DNA of 64,000 nt from Mytilus californianus. Lineage: Eukaryota; Mollusca; Bivalvia; Mytilida; Mytilidae. The first letter of the stretch is position 1. Each line of letters begins with the position of its first letter. Where the stretch lies: the NCBI RefSeq assembly GCF_021869535.1, contig NW_026262668.1, positions 22,697,732 to 22,761,731 of the forward strand. Direction: 5' to 3'. This document shows, piece after piece, positions 61,521 to 64,000 of the stretch. The notes beneath the pieces were generated by a model that was not told where the DNA came from, searched no databases, and saw nothing but the letters and a program-made list of their open reading frames with translations. The position numbers and the translations under genes are program-made.

Positions 61521-61689
61521 AGAGATAACTGTATTGTATTTGAAGCTTTGCGGACGTCCATCAGTAGTTTTACTGTCGCAAATTTAGTTTACCTGGCGAC
61601 GCGTAGCGGAGACAGGTAAACGGGTATTTTGCGACAGTAAAACTACCGATGGACGTCCGCAAAGCTTCAAATACAATACAGTTATCTCT
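61521..61689. mobile_element. 169-bp hairpin MITE
   Basis: Arms of about 62 bp are almost perfectly inverted: AGAGATAACTGTATTGTATT on the left, AATACAATACAGTTATCTCT on the right, with GCTTTGCGGACGTCCAT and ATGGACGTCCGCAAAGC further in. The ~45-bp spacer itself has GTTTACCTG and CAGGTAAAC facing each other. The element is strongly cruciform-prone and non-coding. Confidence 0.85.
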
Positions 61690-62390
61690 ATTCTAATGCA
61701 AAACAAGTACACAGTTCAATTTCAATCATTATTTCAGTGTAAAATTTTCATTAAAGAAATTTCCGTGAAAAGATGTTATCTTCTTTGGCCCCTAAACTAG
61801 GTGACGTCATAGGTATGCTTCCGGCGTCAAATGTAAACACCGGGAGTTTTCTGGCATCTTGGTCGCTTCAGAATGTAATAAAATTTGATAAAAAGACGAT
61901 TTCTAGGTGCAACATGTGAGTTTATTTGCTTATTATTGTAGAAATTACATGTCAATACATTCCGCAATTCAAAATGTCGGCTTCCTTAGTTACAGACAAG
62001 GAGATAGAGAATTTTACGCTTACTGTCATCCAATCAGAACCATTTATACAAAATAATTGCATTAGAATACATATTCAAGTATGGTTGCAATTTGATATGA
62101 AATATTGCAGTATGAAACCGGAAACGAAAATGACTAATGGACATACAAAAGGGAAAGAATGGTCAAACACTATACCCTGCATAACTATAAAACATTGGGT
62201 ATAATGATGTCATATCAAAGAGTATTCAAATTTCTGACAGTTAATCGAACAATACAAAAGTTATGCTTTCTTATTGTAATATATGTGGCAATGCTAAAAT
62301 GTTAATCTTATAAGAAAGGACATGAACAGGGCACACGAACAGAATCTGGCCTGGTTTCCTTCAATATCTACATACTGTTTAATGAAATAA
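61690..62390. other. No supported gene
   Basis: A 92-codon plus-strand frame (61926-62204) starts MLIIVEITCQYIPQ and matches nothing I know. GTGACGTCATAGGTATGC near 61801 is a CRE-like palindrome (TGACGTCA) by sequence only. Confidence 0.4.
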
Positions 62391-63418
62391 CTAGAGGCTC
62401 TCAAGAGCCTGTGTCGCTCACCTGTATTTACTGATGCTTTGGAAATCATGTAAAATAAGGTTAAAATCATAATTAATAGTATTAGATATTAGATATTATA
62501 ATGATATCTAAGATAATAACAAAAAACAGCAAAATTTTTGCCAAATTACTAACTCAGGGGCAGCAACCCAACAACGGGTTGTCGGATTCGTCTGAAAATT
62601 TCAGGGCAGATAAATCTAAATCTGATGAACATTTTTCCCACCTGTCAGATTTGCTCTAAATGCTTAAGTTTCAGAGATATAAACCAAAAACTGCATTTTA
62701 CCCCTATTGTCTATTTTTAACCACGTCGGCAATGATGGTTGGAAGGCGGGGTCATCGGACATATTTTTAAAACTAGATACCCTAATAATGATTATGGCCA
62801 AGTATGGTTAAATTTGTCTCAGTAGTTTCAGAGAAGAAGATTTTTGTAAAAGATTACAAAAATTTACGAAAAATTGTTAAAAATTGACTATTAAGGGCAA
62901 TAACTCTCAAAGGGGTCGACTGACAATTTTGGTCATGGATACTTATTTGTAGATCTTACTTTGCTGAACATTATTGCTGTTTACAGTTTATCTCTATCTA
63001 TAATAATATTCAAGATAATAACCAAAAACTGCAAAATTTCCTTAAAATTACCAATTCAGGGGCAGCAACCCAACAACAGATTGTCAGATTTGTCTGAAAA
63101 TTTCAGGGCAGATAGATCTTGACCTGATAATCAGTTTTACCCTGTCAGATTTACTCTAAATGCTTTGGTTTCAGAGATATAAGCCAAAATCTACATTTTA
63201 CCCCTATGTTCTATTTTTAGCCATGGCGGCCATCTTGGTTGGTTGGCGGGGTCATCGGACACATTTTTTAAACTAAATACCCTAATGATGATTGTGGCCA
63301 AGTTTGGTTAAATTTGGCCCAGTGGTTTCAGAGGAGAAGATTTTTGTAAAAGTTTACGGACGACGGACGCAAAGTGATGAGAAAAGCTCACTTGACCTTT
63401 CAGGTCAGGTGAGCTAAA
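62391..63418. mobile_element. ~1-kb dispersed element with AGCTCACCTG inverted ends and internal duplication
   Basis: Left end GTCGCTCACCTG and right end CAGGTGAGCTAAA are inverted. The interior has two ~490-bp direct copies (from about 62510 and 63005), each with GGGGCAGCAACCCAACAAC, CTGAAAATTTCAGGGCAGAT, CATTTTACCCCTA and GGCGGGGTCATCGGACA. A GGACGACGGACGC stretch precedes the right end. Non-coding; a bivalve-type dispersed repeat as I recall it. Confidence 0.75.
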
Positions 63419-63541
63419 AAATACATTTCACTTTTGAAAATAATTCATATCAGGTGAGGATTGAGATCTGACAAAAAGTTTACTCCTTTCACACATTTGG
63501 TTGGTATCTCAACAATTATGTACAAATAATGTCTAATTTAG

Positions 63542-63925
63542 CTATATAGCTGCAGTAGCAGCAGCTTTGAACACATCTGCAACACCTGTATTTATTTTAG
63601 CTGAGCAACTTACATAGTCATTCATGCCAAGAATGTCTTTCACATCACTAGCTGTTTCATCATTGATTATGTTTTTTTTTTCTTTCTGAAGTTTTTCTAT
63701 TTTTTTCTTATTTTCCCTTATGTCTATTTTATTTCCTACTAAAATTCTGGGTACTTCTGGATAGTTTGTCTTTAATTCTTTATTCCAAACTGAATTCACA
63801 TTAGAAAAACTATCTTGATTGTCTACTGCAAAGCACACAATAAATACATCAGCATCATGATAGGCTTTGCTCCTCATGTCGGCAAAATTTTCTTGACCAG
63901 GTGTGTCCCTCACTTTAAGTTGGAC
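63542..63925 (-). CDS. Rho-like small GTPase, terminal exon (partial gene)
   Basis: The exon opens VQLKVRDTPGQENF after a splice acceptor at 63926-63927. The GTG codon at 63911-63913 that begins the longest frame is internal, not a start. G3 is DTPGQE where the family has DTAGQE, and the usual Trp before the Asp is Arg. FIVCFAVDNQDSF and W..ELK..YPEVPRILVG are Rho-type. G4 is NKID and G5 is SCSAK. GVADVFKAAATAAI is followed directly by TAG (63542-63544). Rho proteins normally act as GTP-switched membrane-bound regulators of actin, but this one ends without the polybasic stretch and CAAX box needed for prenylation. The P-loop, switch I and start would be in upstream exons beyond 64000. It may be a divergent Rho, a soluble Rho-like paralogue or a decaying copy. 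Confidence 0.8.
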   Translation of the reverse strand, partial: VQLKVRDTPGQENFADMRSKAYHDADVFIVCFAVDNQDSFSNVNSVWNKELKTNYPEVPRILVGNKIDIRENKKKIEKLQKEKKNIINDETASDVKDILGMNDYVSCSAKINTGVADVFKAAATAAI

Positions 63926-63945
63926 CTTTGAAAGAGAGAGGAAAA
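63926..63945 (-). other. Splice acceptor with polypyrimidine tract
   Basis: On the minus strand TTTTTCCTCTCTCTTTCAAAG immediately precedes the exon codon GTC (Val), shown here minus its first T. It is a strong pyrimidine tract followed by AG. The rest to 64000 is the intron. Confidence 0.75.
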
Positions 63946-64000
63946 ATGTAGATTTTTAATTTAAAATTCTTAATGTGTGTAAGTGTTCTTTTAATGTTTT

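Noticed and set aside
61795-61815. TGACGTCA as a CRE-type promoter element
   Set aside because: A lone 8-bp palindrome with no gene downstream that I can support.
61926-62204. 92-codon plus-strand frame
   Set aside because: No family recognised, AT-rich codon use like the surroundings, and no supporting signals.

Overview
The window is eukaryotic and reads like bivalve mollusc DNA, most likely a marine mussel (Mytilus-type). It is AT-rich and gene-poor. It is full of dispersed repeats of the kind I associate with mussel genomes: GACGGACGGACAG-type tails, CGAGACAA-ended elements, AGCTCACCTG-ended elements and a repeat carrying GGCCTTCAACAATGAG. No bacterial-style gene organisation, rRNA, tRNA or CRISPR array was seen. 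The species assignment is an inference from memory of repeat families.

Region 1 (1-52236) is a head-to-tail array of a ~16.9 kb unit: 1-16903, 16904-33815, 33816-50716, plus a partial fourth copy 50717-52236. The array runs off the left edge. Copies are nearly identical, differing by scattered single-base changes and homopolymer lengths, including a poly-G tract of 13, 23 and 9. In order, each unit holds: the end of a 930-bp element with TAGTCCCCTA/TAGGGGACTA termini; an older dispersed repeat split by a GGTGTAATACCACC-TIR element; a hAT-like element with an exact 8-bp target duplication and TIRs built of tandem GGCCGGATCGAC blocks; a TTGGCGAA satellite interrupted by a Harbinger/Tourist-like MITE; mussel-type dispersed repeats; small minisatellites; a broken FLYWCH/MULE transposase fragment on the minus strand; a cluster of one repeat family in both orientations; the 3' end of a reverse-transcriptase element; and a 2.7 kb element made of three tandem arrays ending in a perfect 30-bp palindrome. 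No unit contains an intact protein gene that I can recognise.

The array ends at 52236, inside a TIR element. In copy 4 that element is complete and its host repeat resumes on the far side. In copies 1-3 the same element continues into a different right half. This suggests that the unit was created or bounded by recombination between two members of one MITE family.

Region 2 (52237-64000) is single-copy flank. It holds nested transposons, two hairpin MITEs, a degenerate non-LTR retrotransposon (about 56.0-59.66 kb; APE-type endonuclease plus reverse transcriptase, with mutated catalytic motifs), more tandem and dispersed repeats, and at the right edge the last exon of a Rho-like small GTPase (63542-63925, minus strand). 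That exon is the only apparently functional gene piece. It has an unusual G3 motif and no CAAX box.
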